Origin: Nostoc sp. CCCryo 231-06
Lineage (GTDB): Bacteria > Cyanobacteriota > Cyanobacteriia > Cyanobacteriales > Nostocaceae
DNA length: 34,821 nucleotides
Assembly: GCA_023522315.1 (NCBI GenBank)
Contig: JAHCSU010000476.1
Location: 1 to 34,821 of the forward strand
Direction: 5' to 3'
This document shows, piece after piece, positions 8,471-17,207 of the stretch. Within the stretch, counting starts at the first letter, position 1, and every line of letters begins with the position of its first letter. A program made the translations under genes and the position numbers. The notes beneath the pieces are model-generated. The model saw nothing but the letters and a program-made list of their open reading frames with translations, ran no database searches and was not told where the DNA came from.

Positions 8471-9790
8471 TCATTTGTCATCCCAAATAAGTTCTAAACG
8501 TTCTTGTGCTGTCTTGAGTGCTTTTTCGGCAGACTCACCTAGTAATGTAGCCTCGATAGCTCGACCAAGACTGTCAGAAAGATGACTATACCCAGCAATA
8601 ATTGGTCGAGGAAGTGCTACAGATATTTGCTCCATAAACACTTTTAACACTGGTTTTTTGCTGATAAATTTCTTAAAAGCTTCACTTTGAGAAGCTTTGA
8701 TATTAACTGGCAAAAAACCCGTTCCGATACTCCATTCCTTTTGGAATTCTTCACTCAAAACATACTCCAAAAATTTGAGTGCTGCTTGCTCTCTTGCTGG
8801 CGTGGTCTTCATCACATATAATACTCCCGTCGCTGTCACCGTAGCAGGTTCAACACTTGCAGGTATGGGGAACACTTGATAATCAACATTAGACTTCATG
8901 ATGTAAGTCCAAGGCCCTGTGATTTGCATCGCAACCCGACCCGCGATAAAAGCGTCCTCTTCATAACCACGTTCTGGAGGAGAAAGCATTACTGAACCAT
9001 CTTTCATCAGGTTTTGCCAGAATTCCAAGGCACTAATAGCTGCCTGATTCGTTAAATTCGGATGGTTATTTGTCACTACCTCGCCGCCAGCACTCAATAA
9101 AAAAGGAAACCAACTAAAGACAGTCCATTCTTCTTTTCCTAAAGGCAACAACATTCCGTACTGTTCAGGTTTATTATCACCATTCCGGTCTATGGTCAAT
9201 TTTTTGGCAACTTCCCTTAACTCTTTCCAAGTCTTAGGAATTTGCTTGATCCCCGCAGCTTGGAAAAGTTTAGGTCTATAAAAAATGCCTAAATTGCTCG
9301 TGTAAAGTGGCATTGACCAAAGATGACCGTCTAATTTTAATTCCTCCAATAGGTTGGGGCTAATTTCCCACTTCAATGGCAATTTTTCCAGCCATTCTTC
9401 TAAAGGTCGAATTGCCCCTAGTTCCATAAACTGACCTGTCAATTGAGGATCGAATGACAGAATATCTGGAGGTGCATTGCCCACAACTGCTGTTAATATT
9501 TTTGGCAATTGGGGTTGACCTACGAAGATAGATTCCACCTGGATATCAGTATGAGTCTGATTAAATTTATTTACTAATTTATTAAACACATGGCGATTCG
9601 CAGGGGGATTGATTGATTGCCATAGACTCAAATGAATTACTCTGTCATTCTTCTGGGCTGTCTCCTGACAACCATATAAGAATATAAAAAATATACTTAG
9701 AATAATTCCTATCAGCGAAAGCCGCCAATTATAATTAATCAACTGGCGGGAAAAATTCTGAATTTTGGATTGGAAAAGGGTAACTTTCAT
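8471..9790 (-). CDS. ABC transporter extracellular solute-binding lipoprotein (family 1, sugar type)
   Basis: 439 residues. A long positively charged N-terminus precedes a membrane segment (SLIGIILSIFFIFL) and a lipobox LYGC with Cys41, so the mature protein should be a lipid-anchored periplasmic binding protein. The body matches MalE/UgpB-type proteins: FNQTHTDIQVE, PDILSFDPQLTGQFME, the loop YTSNLGIFYRPKLF, and GRVAMQITGPWTYI. These bind maltose, other oligosaccharides or glycerol phosphates. No permease or ATPase genes are adjacent, so it is an orphan binding protein that must pair with a transporter coded elsewhere. The ligand is not predictable here. Confidence 0.9.
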   Translation of the reverse strand: MKVTLFQSKIQNFSRQLINYNWRLSLIGIILSIFFIFLYGCQETAQKNDRVIHLSLWQSINPPANRHVFNKLVNKFNQTHTDIQVESIFVGQPQLPKILTAVVGNAPPDILSFDPQLTGQFMELGAIRPLEEWLEKLPLKWEISPNLLEELKLDGHLWSMPLYTSNLGIFYRPKLFQAAGIKQIPKTWKELREVAKKLTIDRNGDNKPEQYGMLLPLGKEEWTVFSWFPFLLSAGGEVVTNNHPNLTNQAAISALEFWQNLMKDGSVMLSPPERGYEEDAFIAGRVAMQITGPWTYIMKSNVDYQVFPIPASVEPATVTATGVLYVMKTTPAREQAALKFLEYVLSEEFQKEWSIGTGFLPVNIKASQSEAFKKFISKKPVLKVFMEQISVALPRPIIAGYSHLSDSLGRAIEATLLGESAEKALKTAQERLELIWDDK

Positions 9791-9936
9791 GCCAATTTTT
9801 AGATTTGTTGGGCATCTATCATTTAACCCTTCTTAAACCACACCGCAGCGTAGTCAATTCGATGCAGGTTAAATTGCTCCCCATTCTGTCTTAATGTTTC
9901 CCAGTGTTAATAAGTTAAACTGGTAGATATTTATTG

Positions 9937-9942
9937 TATAAT
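9937..9942 (+). promoter_or_regulatory. Possible -10 element for the methyltransferase gene
   Basis: TATAAT at 9937-9942, within the 180-bp divergent spacer and 28 bases before the start codon at 9971. No good -35 hexamer is seen at 17 bases, so this is tentative. Confidence 0.35.
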
Positions 9943-9970
9943 ATTTTTATTTCTTTGTAACACAAATTTT

Positions 9971-10714
9971 ATGGTAAACTCTACCACGCCTTCTTTCTTA
10001 AGTAGCTTTTTAGAAAATTCATTTCACTTGAAGCATCATCTACAAGATTTTTTGCATTTAGATCCAGAAACCATAGAGACAAAGTTAGCAGCAGGACAAG
10101 AGGAAATAAAAAACTTAGGACACAAAGATTTTAATTGGGAAGAAGCAAGTGCTTTCTATCGTGAGAAAGTAGGAGAACTTTACTTGTTTGAATTGGGGGC
10201 TTGGCATCTATCAAGTTATGCTTATATTGGAGATATGTTGCGGTTGATTGCAGATTATGCCCAAGGAAGAGTGTTAGATTTTGGTGGTGGAATAGGAACT
10301 CATACCCTTGGCGCTGCTCTTTGCCCAGAAGTTGAGCAAGTAATCTATTATGATATTAATCCGATTAATCGTGATTTTGTTCAGTATCGATCTGAGAAAA
10401 TGGGACTGGACAAAAAAATAGTTTTTGCTCTTGAAATGCCTGCAAAAGAGAAATTTGATACGATTTTGTGTTTTGATGTTTTAGAACATTTGTCAGATCC
10501 TAGTCAGCAGTTATTAGAATTTTATCAATCTTTGAACTCTGAAGGTAAAATGATAGTGAATTGGTATTTCTTTAAAGGTTTTAATCAAGAATTTTCTTTT
10601 CATTTAGATGATCCTAAAGTAGTAGAAACATTTTTCCATACACTTCAGAGTCAATTTTTAGAGGTTTTTCATCCTTACCTAATTACAACCCGCTGCTACC
10701 GTAAGCAAAGTTGA
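9971..10714 (+). CDS. SAM-dependent class I methyltransferase
   Basis: 247 residues. The SAM-binding loop is VLDFGGGIGTHTLG at 101-114, the acidic residue follows in IYYDINPINRDF, and the post-II motif is FDTILCFDVLEHL, typical of the methyltransferase-11/23 group. The first 95 residues are an unassigned helical region. The substrate is unknown. The next gene, a glycosyltransferase, starts 99 bases downstream on the same strand, so both may modify the same small molecule; this is inference only. Confidence 0.85.
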   Translation: MVNSTTPSFLSSFLENSFHLKHHLQDFLHLDPETIETKLAAGQEEIKNLGHKDFNWEEASAFYREKVGELYLFELGAWHLSSYAYIGDMLRLIADYAQGRVLDFGGGIGTHTLGAALCPEVEQVIYYDINPINRDFVQYRSEKMGLDKKIVFALEMPAKEKFDTILCFDVLEHLSDPSQQLLEFYQSLNSEGKMIVNWYFFKGFNQEFSFHLDDPKVVETFFHTLQSQFLEVFHPYLITTRCYRKQS

Positions 10715-10813
10715 ATTTAATTTCATGTATTTTGGGTGGAGCCACAGCGAAACCCAATAATTACGTTGTTTAGGTGAAAAAATGATCTTTATGAAAATAC
10801 ATTAACGACGAAA

Positions 10814-11878
10814 ATGCACCATAAATTATTATTTATGTCCACTCCAATTGGTTCACTAGGTTCAGGATTGGGTGGCGGAGTGGAGTTGACTCTCTCTAAT
10901 ATTGCCAAAGAGATGCTGCGGCGAGGACACGAAGTAAAAATTGTCGCACCTCAGAGGTCTATTAGCAATTCATTACCTATTAAAGAAATCCCTGGAGAAC
11001 TCCAAATACCAGCCCAAAATCAGACTCGTACTGATCCAATTTTTATACCCAAAAATTCTGTTTTGGCGAATATGTGGGATTATGCTCGCCAAGTACAAGC
11101 AAACTATGATTTGATAATTAATTTTGCTTATGATTGGCTGCCATTGTATTTAACACCATTTTTTAACACTCCAATTGCCCATCTAATCAGTATGGGTTCT
11201 TTGACAGATACAATGGATCACATAATTGAACAAGTAGCAAATCAATTTCCTGGTACTATTGGTGTTCATGGTAAAACCCAATCTGCCACTTTTACATTTG
11301 CAGATAAATGTAAGTGTTTGGTGAACGGAATGGATTTATCTGTTTATCAGTTTTGTAGTCAACCTGGTTCTTGCTTGGCTTGGGTAGGTCGCATAGCGCC
11401 AGAAAAAGGTATAGAAGATGCTGTAGCAGCAGCAAAAATAACGGGTATTCCTCTGAAAATCTTTGGACTGATACAGGATGTACCCTACTGGGAGAAAATT
11501 TGTCAGGACTATCCTGATGCTCCCATCGAATACAGAGGATTTTTGCCAACAGATGAACTACAACAGGAATTAGGTCAGTGTCGAGGATTATTAGTCACTC
11601 CCAGATGGATAGAAGCTTATCCTAATGTGGCATTAGAGTCGCTTGCTTGTGGTGTACCTTTGATTAGTTATCGTCGGGGTGGTTTAGCAGAAATTGTCCA
11701 AGAAGGCAAAACTGGTTTTTTAGTAGAACCTGATAGTGTGGAAGGTTTAGTAGAAGCGATTAAGCATTTGGATGAAATTGACCGCCAAGCTTGTCGCCAG
11801 CAAGCAGAAACTTTATACTCTTTAGAAGCTATGGGCGATCGCACCGAAGAGTGGTTTCAAAAAATTCTGAAAAAATGA
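10814..11878 (+). CDS. Glycosyltransferase family 4 (possibly pteridine glucosyltransferase-like)
   Basis: 354 residues, GT-B fold. The N-terminal Rossmann domain has the glycine-rich loop GSGLGGGVELT at 16-26. The C-terminal domain has WVGRIAPEKGIEDA, the donor-binding EAYPNVALESLACG (Glu-x7-Glu pattern) and GKTGFLVEPDS. The N-terminus LLFMSTPIGSLGSG resembles cyanobacterial UDP-glucose:tetrahydrobiopterin glucosyltransferase, which makes pteridine glycosides, so that is my favoured specific guess; a generic cell-surface GT4 is the alternative. No signal peptide. It follows the methyltransferase gene. Confidence 0.85.
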   Translation: MHHKLLFMSTPIGSLGSGLGGGVELTLSNIAKEMLRRGHEVKIVAPQRSISNSLPIKEIPGELQIPAQNQTRTDPIFIPKNSVLANMWDYARQVQANYDLIINFAYDWLPLYLTPFFNTPIAHLISMGSLTDTMDHIIEQVANQFPGTIGVHGKTQSATFTFADKCKCLVNGMDLSVYQFCSQPGSCLAWVGRIAPEKGIEDAVAAAKITGIPLKIFGLIQDVPYWEKICQDYPDAPIEYRGFLPTDELQQELGQCRGLLVTPRWIEAYPNVALESLACGVPLISYRRGGLAEIVQEGKTGFLVEPDSVEGLVEAIKHLDEIDRQACRQQAETLYSLEAMGDRTEEWFQKILKK

Positions 11879-11895
11879 ATAATATTTGTGGTAAA

Positions 11896-12792
11896 CTATG
11901 GCGCAATCGCTAATATTCCCGCATCCCCATCTAAAGTTACCTCTATACCCACTGGTAAAGCTGCATTGGGACTATCATGGCCAAAAGGCAAATCAGAAAC
12001 AATCGGAATGCCCAAATCACCTAAGCGATCGCGCAATACTTCTTGTACACTAAAACTAGATATAGTTGGCGGCGCTTCACAGCGAGTAAAACCGCCCAAA
12101 GCAATGCCGCAGACTTGAGACAAAGCACCGCTCAAACGCCATTGTGTCAGCATCCTGTCGATGCGATAAGGTGCTTCTGTAATATCTTCCAACGCCAAAA
12201 TTACACCATCAAGATGTGGCAGAATTGGTGTAGCTAAAAGGTTGGTAGCCACCGTGAGATTACCTGGTAACAAAGTACCAGTAACCACACCACCACCCCA
12301 ACCGCAACCTTTGAGAGGAGCGAGAGGGCGACCTTCCACCCAATCAAATAATCTCTCAATTGACCAATCTGGCTCATCTGCTAAAGTCACTAGCACGGGA
12401 GCATGAACGCCGGAAATTCCTGCTATGTAAAGACTCCACAATAAAGCTGTGATATCAGAAAAGCCTATAAGCCACTTGGGAGGCGCTGAGTTTGGCCAAT
12501 TCCAATCTTCTAAAATACGGGTGCTACCAAAACCGCCTCTGGCACAGAGAATACCGCGACAATCGGGATCTTGCCATGCTGCTGCTAGTTGGTGACGGCG
12601 GTTTTCGTCTGTTCCAGCTAAATAACCCCATTTGTCATCTATCTGAGGACTGATTTCTAATTGATAACCACGCGATCGCCAAATTTCTAGACTCTGTTCA
12701 AATACCTCAAATTCTCGCAAAGCACCACTAGGGGCAATGACTCGTATTAAGTCTCCAGGTTTTAAGGGCGGTGGTAAGATTTTGGATGGCAT
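11896..12792 (-). CDS. LD-carboxypeptidase (peptidase family S66, LdcA type)
   Basis: 298 residues. The nucleophile elbow GFSDIT gives Ser112, the charge relay Glu is Glu202 in LALEDITEAPY, and the His is His272 in PFGHDSPNAALPVG; all three S66 catalytic residues are therefore present with the usual spacing. The motif ARGGFGS at 84-90 is also typical. The enzyme cleaves the terminal D-alanine from muramoyl tetrapeptides during cytoplasmic peptidoglycan recycling. Some family members act instead on microcin-like peptides. There is no signal peptide, which fits the cytoplasmic role. It converges with the glycosyltransferase gene, with only 17 bases between stops. Confidence 0.93.
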   Translation of the reverse strand: MPSKILPPPLKPGDLIRVIAPSGALREFEVFEQSLEIWRSRGYQLEISPQIDDKWGYLAGTDENRRHQLAAAWQDPDCRGILCARGGFGSTRILEDWNWPNSAPPKWLIGFSDITALLWSLYIAGISGVHAPVLVTLADEPDWSIERLFDWVEGRPLAPLKGCGWGGGVVTGTLLPGNLTVATNLLATPILPHLDGVILALEDITEAPYRIDRMLTQWRLSGALSQVCGIALGGFTRCEAPPTISSFSVQEVLRDRLGDLGIPIVSDLPFGHDSPNAALPVGIEVTLDGDAGILAIAP

Positions 12793-12798
12793 GAAAAG

Positions 12799-12818
12799 AG
12801 ACGCGATGAATCGCGTCT
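12799..12818. repeat. Dispersed palindrome AGACGCGAT-GA-ATCGCGTCT
   Basis: Arms of nine bases with a two-base loop, just upstream of the LD-carboxypeptidase start. The same palindrome family recurs at 15820-15884, 19431-19490, 24033-24082 and 27898-27920. Confidence 0.7.
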
Positions 12819-12908
12819 GTACAAGGAGTTAAGAACAAAGACTATACCTCAGAACTCCGATAAAATTTTATTGAAATCATTTTTGAAATTACTGGAGTGT
12901 TCCTATAA

Positions 12909-13145
12909 TTAGGGTGAGGATTGCACAAACTGAAAGGAAACGTTTGCTGTTAAAGGCTCTGGTAGTGGTTTTCCTTGTGCTTGGTAATCTTCAATCAAAA
13001 GTTCCAGCACTTCCTCACCATTATTAAGAGCATCCGCGTAGGTATTTCCATGAGTGTGTGCATAAGGGCCAAACTCAGGTAGGCTGACAATGTACTTTTT
13101 ATCTTCCATCGACCACTGAATTACAATACTATATTGTGGTTTCAT
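12909..13145 (-). CDS. hicB: HicB-family antitoxin
   Basis: 78 residues with the HicB partial RNase-H-like fold: YSIVIQWSMEDKKYIVSLPEF, split by the usual turn, then AHTHGNTYADALNNGEEVLELLIEDYQAQGKPLPEP given here by its ends only. It is the short, cyanobacterial form without a clear DNA-binding tail. HicB binds and blocks the HicA RNA-cleaving toxin. Its ATG (13143-13145) overlaps the hicA stop codon (ATGA), showing translational coupling of the pair. Because the hicA frame is interrupted, hicB may now be an antitoxin without a working local partner. Confidence 0.88.
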   Translation of the reverse strand: MKPQYSIVIQWSMEDKKYIVSLPEFGPYAHTHGNTYADALNNGEEVLELLIEDYQAQGKPLPEPLTANVSFQFVQSSP

Positions 13146-13369
13146 TCCTGTTCTCCCTTGTCTTCTTCCTCCAGTTGTTTTATTTCTATGAGCGCGTTTC
13201 TAACATCTTTTTCGTGCTAACGATCTGCGTCAGCTCCATCTTGGCCAGACAAAGTGAGGCTGTAAAGTAGCAAAGGATTGCTCCATACTGTATGACTGCC
13301 TTTGCCGCTTCTATAAGTAAATCCAGCTTTGAGGAGCATTGCTTTTAGTTCCCAAATTTTCTTGGGCAC
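13142..13369 (-). pseudogene. hicA: hicA toxin gene with an in-frame TAG stop
   Basis: Read from a GTG at 13369, the frame gives VPKKIWELKAMLLKAGF, then GKGSHTVW with the catalytic histidine, then YSLTLSGQDGADADR, all typical HicA. Codon 51 (13219-13217) is TAG, where relatives normally have tyrosine before the HEKDV segment. After it the same frame continues HEKDVRNALIEIKQLEEEDK and ends at TGA, which overlaps the hicB ATG. The full product would be 75 residues; the stop cuts it to 50, removing the last strand and helix. No frameshift is seen, so one base change explains the break. A sequencing error or suppressor reading cannot be excluded. Confidence 0.85.
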
Positions 13370-13421
13370 TGTTAGAAATTTCTGACCTAAACCTCATCTA
13401 TGTTGAGAACCCTAGTTTTTG

Positions 13422-13517
13422 CCCTCACCCTAAATCCCTCTCCCATCTTGGGAGAGGGACAACTTTGCGGCTCCCCTTCTCCCAAATTTGGGAGAAGGGG
13501 CTGGGGGATGAGGGTTT
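13422..13517. repeat. Nested CCCTCTCCC/CCCCTTCTCCC palindromic repeat
   Basis: Two hairpins in a row: CCCTCTCCC with GGGAGAGGG (13436-13458), then a perfect 28-base palindrome at 13473-13500 whose arm is CCCCTTCTCCCAAA. Outer CCCTCACCC (13422-13430) can pair imperfectly with GATGAGGG before a run of T. It is a common cyanobacterial intergenic repeat lying between pgsA and hicA. It could act as a terminator on the plus strand, although no plus-strand gene precedes it. Confidence 0.7.
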
Positions 13518-13634
13518 TTTCTTTTCATACTGAAATAACTACAGTTTTCAAGATGGACGCGGTTTAACTACAAATATTTTGTCATGATTATCTGAGAAAA
13601 TCTTAAACCTACAGGGACAATACATCAGATATCT

Positions 13635-14153
13635 TCAATCAGCAGTGCTAGCTTTTTGCGGCAAAAGATAAATACCCCCAGAGATTAAAGTTAGGGCGAC
13701 AGAAATCCAAAAAGCAATCAGAGAGGGACTTTGCCACACTTGGCCCAGAGGCGCAATCAAAAGCGCGATCGCAACTATTTGACTAACAGTTTTGAGTTTA
13801 CCCCAAATATTCGCCCCCGTAATCGTCGTTTGATTCACCCGCCAACCAGCGATCGCTAATTCCCGCGCTAAAATCAAGAACACTCCCCAAGCTGGCACTT
13901 TTCCTAGTTCAATAAAAACCAGCAATGGCGCAAGTACCAGCAATTTATCTACTAAGGGATCAAGAAACTTACCCAATTCACTAATTTGGTTGAGTTTTCG
14001 CGCTAAATAGCCGTCTAACCAATCAGTTAATGCAGCAATGAGAAAAATCGCCAAACATATCCACTGAGCTTGAGGCGTGGGATTATATAAACCGTAAAGC
14101 AGAAATGGTATCCCCAATAGACGAGAGAAAGTAATCCAGTTGGGTATAGTCAT
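13635..14153 (-). CDS. pgsA: CDP-diacylglycerol-glycerol-3-phosphate 3-phosphatidyltransferase
   Basis: 172 residues from the ATG at 14153 (MTIPNWITFSRL, the standard start of this family); an upstream in-frame ATG at 14180 would add nine unlikely residues. The CDP-alcohol phosphotransferase motif DWLDGYLARKLNQ, followed by GKFLDPLVDK, supplies all the conserved Asp residues. Hydrophobic segments run through most of the protein. It joins CDP-diacylglycerol and glycerol 3-phosphate to make phosphatidylglycerol phosphate in the cytoplasmic membrane; phosphatidylglycerol is essential for photosystems in cyanobacteria. It has its own upstream region, divergent from the lyase gene. Confidence 0.94.
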   Translation of the reverse strand: MTIPNWITFSRLLGIPFLLYGLYNPTPQAQWICLAIFLIAALTDWLDGYLARKLNQISELGKFLDPLVDKLLVLAPLLVFIELGKVPAWGVFLILARELAIAGWRVNQTTITGANIWGKLKTVSQIVAIALLIAPLGQVWQSPSLIAFWISVALTLISGGIYLLPQKASTAD

Positions 14154-14290
14154 AGGGAATTCAAAAATCAAAATTAACAAGTGTAAAGCAACAAGCAGCC
14201 AAGCAAATATGCAAAATCTATGCAGATTAGTGTATCTGAGTGTGCCTGCGTGGGAAAATCTGTTTTCTGTAGCTGTCTTAAAACAATACT

Positions 14291-15712
14291 ATGACTGAAC
14301 ACACAAATTCTCAATTCCGCATCGAACGCGATTCAATGGGCGATCGCCAAATTGCTAGTAGCCTTTATTACGGCATTCAAACACTGCGGGCAATCGAAAA
14401 CTTCCCAATTAGCGGTATCAAGCCTTTACCCACTTACGTAGATGCTGGATTAATCATTAAAAAAGCTACAGCAATTGTGAATGGGGAACTGAATTGCATC
14501 CCCCAAGATATTAGTCAGGCGATTGTCCAAGCAACTGATGAAATCCTGGCTGGTAAGTTCCGGGATCAATTTGTCGTGGATGTTTATCAGGCTGGTGCTG
14601 GAACATCCCACCACATGAATGTCAACGAAGTTCTAGCAAATCGCGCCTTAGAAATTCTTGGTGAAGAAAAGGGCAATTACAAACGTGTTAGTCCTAATGA
14701 CCACGTTAATTATGGACAGTCTACCAACGATGTGATTCCTACCGCAATTCGCATTGGTGGATTATTGGCATTATCCAAGACATTACACCCAGCAATAGAT
14801 GGTGCGATCGCATCTTTGGAAAACAAAGCTGTAGAATTTCAAGATATCGTCAAATCTGGCAGAACCCACTTACAAGACGCTGTACCCGTGCGTTTGGGTG
14901 AGAATTTTCGGGCTTGGGCACAAATCCTCACAGAACATCAAAACCGGATTTACACCGCCTCTGGTGATTTGATGGTGCTGGGTTTGGGAGGTAGTGCAGC
15001 CGGAACAGGGCTAAATACTCATCCTCTATATCGCGCCCGTGTAGTAGAAGTTCTTTCAGAATTGATTGATACTCCTTTAGAACCTGCGCCCCATCTTATG
15101 GCAGCTATGCAGAGCATGGCACCATTTGTAAATGTTTCTGGCGCTTTACGCAACTTAGCGCAGGATTTAGTCAAAATATCTCATGATTTGCGACTGATGG
15201 ATTCGGGGCCAAAAACTGGTTTGAAAGAAATTCAACTGCCTCCAGTGCAACCCGGTTCCTCGATTATGCCAGGGAAATATAATCCAGTAATGGCAGAGAT
15301 GACATCAATGGTGTGTTTTCAGGTGATGGGTTACGATAGTGCGATCGCTTTAGCCGCACAAGCCGGACAATTAGAGTTAAATGTGATGATGCCGTTGATT
15401 GGCTATAACTTAATTCATAGTATCGAAATTCTGGGTAATGCGATCGCAGCACTCACCGAACGCTGCATCCAGGGAATTACTGCTAACCAAGAACGTTGTT
15501 TAGCTTATGCCGAAGGCAGTTTAGCTTTAGTAACTGCACTAAATACCCACATCGGTTATTTAAATGCCGCAGCTGTCGCCAAAGAATCTTTAGAAACTGG
15601 TAAATCCCTACGGCAAATTGTTTTAGAACGAGGATTGATGAGTGAAGCAGACTTAGCCACAGTCTTAAATCTAGAACAAATGAGTAGTATATTACCGCTC
15701 AAGACACAATAA
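14291..15712 (+). CDS. aspA: Aspartate ammonia-lyase (aspartase/fumarase superfamily)
   Basis: 473 residues. The N-terminal YYGIQTLRAIENFPISG is the aspartase form of the substrate region. Next come AGAGTSHHMNVNEVLANRALE, split here as AGAGTSHHMN and NEVLAN, then SPNDHVNYGQSTNDV and the superfamily signature SSIMPGKYNPVMAEM at about 318-332. The enzyme converts L-aspartate reversibly to fumarate and ammonia as a cytoplasmic tetramer. The signature reads KYNP where most members have KVNP. Class II fumarase is the close alternative, but the N-terminal pattern favours aspartase. It is a single gene; the downstream TGGATTTT inverted repeats may form its terminator. Confidence 0.88.
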   Translation: MTEHTNSQFRIERDSMGDRQIASSLYYGIQTLRAIENFPISGIKPLPTYVDAGLIIKKATAIVNGELNCIPQDISQAIVQATDEILAGKFRDQFVVDVYQAGAGTSHHMNVNEVLANRALEILGEEKGNYKRVSPNDHVNYGQSTNDVIPTAIRIGGLLALSKTLHPAIDGAIASLENKAVEFQDIVKSGRTHLQDAVPVRLGENFRAWAQILTEHQNRIYTASGDLMVLGLGGSAAGTGLNTHPLYRARVVEVLSELIDTPLEPAPHLMAAMQSMAPFVNVSGALRNLAQDLVKISHDLRLMDSGPKTGLKEIQLPPVQPGSSIMPGKYNPVMAEMTSMVCFQVMGYDSAIALAAQAGQLELNVMMPLIGYNLIHSIEILGNAIAALTERCIQGITANQERCLAYAEGSLALVTALNTHIGYLNAAAVAKESLETGKSLRQIVLERGLMSEADLATVLNLEQMSSILPLKTQ

Positions 15713-15736
15713 TAGTTATGGGGCATCGGGCAATTC

Positions 15737-15800
15737 AATTTTGGATTTTGGATTTTAAATTTTGGATTAAATTTCAATCTAAAATCCAAAATCTAAAATT
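15737..15800. repeat. TTGGATTTT heptamer-type repeats in inverted pair
   Basis: The left arm holds three copies of TTTTGGATT; the right arm holds AATCTAAAATCCAAAATCT, its approximate complement, with a short AAATTTC loop between. It lies 25 bases after the lyase stop codon and could end its transcript. Confidence 0.65.
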
Positions 15801-15819
15801 CTTGCTTCCCCACTGCCAA

Positions 15820-15884
15820 AGACGCGATAAATCGCCGTCAAGACGAAGGACTGATTATTGTAAAGACGGCGATTTATCGCGTCT
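15820..15884. repeat. Inverted pair of the AGACGCGATAAATCG repeat
   Basis: AGACGCGATAAATCGCCGTC at 15820-15839 and its perfect reverse complement at 15865-15884 form a 20-bp stem with a 25-base loop. It is a variant of the dispersed palindrome family seen at four other places in the window. Confidence 0.7.
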
Positions 15885-15945
15885 CTTGCCTTAACCGAAC
15901 AGTATTGCCCCCATTCCCTACTCCCCACTACTTCTGCTTCTCTAC

Positions 15946-15961
15946 GAGACGCTACGCGAAC
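15946..15961. repeat. Dispersed 16-mer GAGACGCTACGCGAAC
   Basis: Exact reverse complement of 5264-5279. It lies 34 bases before the DUF362 start, which is why an apparent upstream extension of that reading frame is not real protein. Confidence 0.55.
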
Positions 15962-15994
15962 GCTCAGTACAAGTCCCCACTCCCCTATCTATCT

Positions 15995-16966
15995 ATGCAG
16001 ACTCAAAAACCATCCGTCAGTTTAATTCGGGCTACATCTTACGAACGAGAGGCTTTACGAGAATCCTTAGTCATTCTCCTGGAACCTTTTGGAGGAATGG
16101 CAGCATTTGTGAAAAAAGGCGATCGCGTTTTACTCAAACCGAATCTACTTACAGGGACGCGTCCTGGTAAAGAGTGTATCACCCGTGCCGAACTAGTTTA
16201 CGAAGTTGCCCAGATGGTAATTGAGGTTGGCGGTAAGCCATTTTTGGGCGATAGTCCGGCTTTTGGCAGTGCCAAGGGCGTAGCGGTAGCAAACGGCTAT
16301 CTACCTATTTTAGAAGAACTCAATCTTCCCATCATCGATTTTCATGGTCAGCGTTACCAAACCATTAGTGACAATTTTAACCATCTGCGGCTGTCTAAAG
16401 AAGCAATGGAAGCAGACGTAGTGATTAACTTACCTAAAGTGAAATCACACATGCAGTTGACATTAACACTGGGCGTAAAAAACTTATTTGGTTGCGTCCC
16501 CGGCAAAATGAAAGCTTGGTGGCACATGGAAGCTGGAAAAGACGCGAATAGATTTGGTGAAATGTTAGTTGAAACTGCCAGAGCTATTAACCCTAACTTA
16601 ACCATATTAGATGGCATCATCGGTCATGAAGGAAATGGCCCCAGTAATGGTGAACCTCGCCAACTGGGCATTTTAGCAGCCGCATCAGATATATTTGCCT
16701 TAGATCGGGCAATGATAGAAATCCTCAATGTTTCTCCTGAACAAGTGCCCACAGTTGCAGCTTCCCAAAGGCTAGGAGTTTGTCCAGAACTAGCTGCCAT
16801 AGAGTTTCCGCATTTAAATCCTGACTTATTAAAAATAGAAGATTGGCGGCTACCAGACAAGTTGATGCCCATCGATTTTGGTATGCCCCGCGTAATTAAG
16901 TCTACGTTTAAGCATCTTTACACCCGATTTATCAAGGAACCAATGAGTGTTTATGGAAGGGAGTAG
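15995..16966 (+). CDS. DUF362 domain-containing protein
   Basis: 323 residues from the ATG at 15995 (MQTQKPSVSLIRATSYE). An ATG-less extension back to about 15905 would translate a repeat and is rejected. Typical DUF362 segments are present: VLLKPNLLTG, KPFLGDSPAFGSAKGVA, VINLPKVKSHMQLTLTLGVKNLFG and DGIIGHEGNGPSNGEPRQLG. Some DUF362 proteins carry ferredoxin-type cysteine clusters; none is seen here, so this is the short form. The biochemical function of the family is not established. No signal peptide is seen. It stands alone, followed by over 1 kb without a gene. Confidence 0.88.
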   Translation: MQTQKPSVSLIRATSYEREALRESLVILLEPFGGMAAFVKKGDRVLLKPNLLTGTRPGKECITRAELVYEVAQMVIEVGGKPFLGDSPAFGSAKGVAVANGYLPILEELNLPIIDFHGQRYQTISDNFNHLRLSKEAMEADVVINLPKVKSHMQLTLTLGVKNLFGCVPGKMKAWWHMEAGKDANRFGEMLVETARAINPNLTILDGIIGHEGNGPSNGEPRQLGILAAASDIFALDRAMIEILNVSPEQVPTVAASQRLGVCPELAAIEFPHLNPDLLKIEDWRLPDKLMPIDFGMPRVIKSTFKHLYTRFIKEPMSVYGRE

Positions 16967-17207
16967 TACCGCAAGGCACAAGTCAAAAGTCACGCATAAT
17001 TGTATTCTGAGCTTCTTGGGCCATTTTAAATGGTATGTTTATTTCCGCGCCTGCTGTACTAGAGAGATGAGGGAGACAAGCAAACAAGGGGAGAATAAAC
17101 CCATACCTAATCCCCAATCCCTACTCCCCAATTTAATGCAAACTTCGTTACAGCAATTTGATTTATTAGCAGAGTAATCTGTAATTACCCTCCGATTGCT
17201 TAACCAG

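Noticed and set aside
13339..13533. 64-codon plus-strand frame
   Set aside because: It runs through the CCCTCTCCC/CCCCTTCTCCC palindromes and covers the hicA start on the other strand.
15905..15994. N-terminal extension of the DUF362 protein
   Set aside because: It translates a dispersed 16-mer repeat; the ATG at 15995 starts the family sequence.
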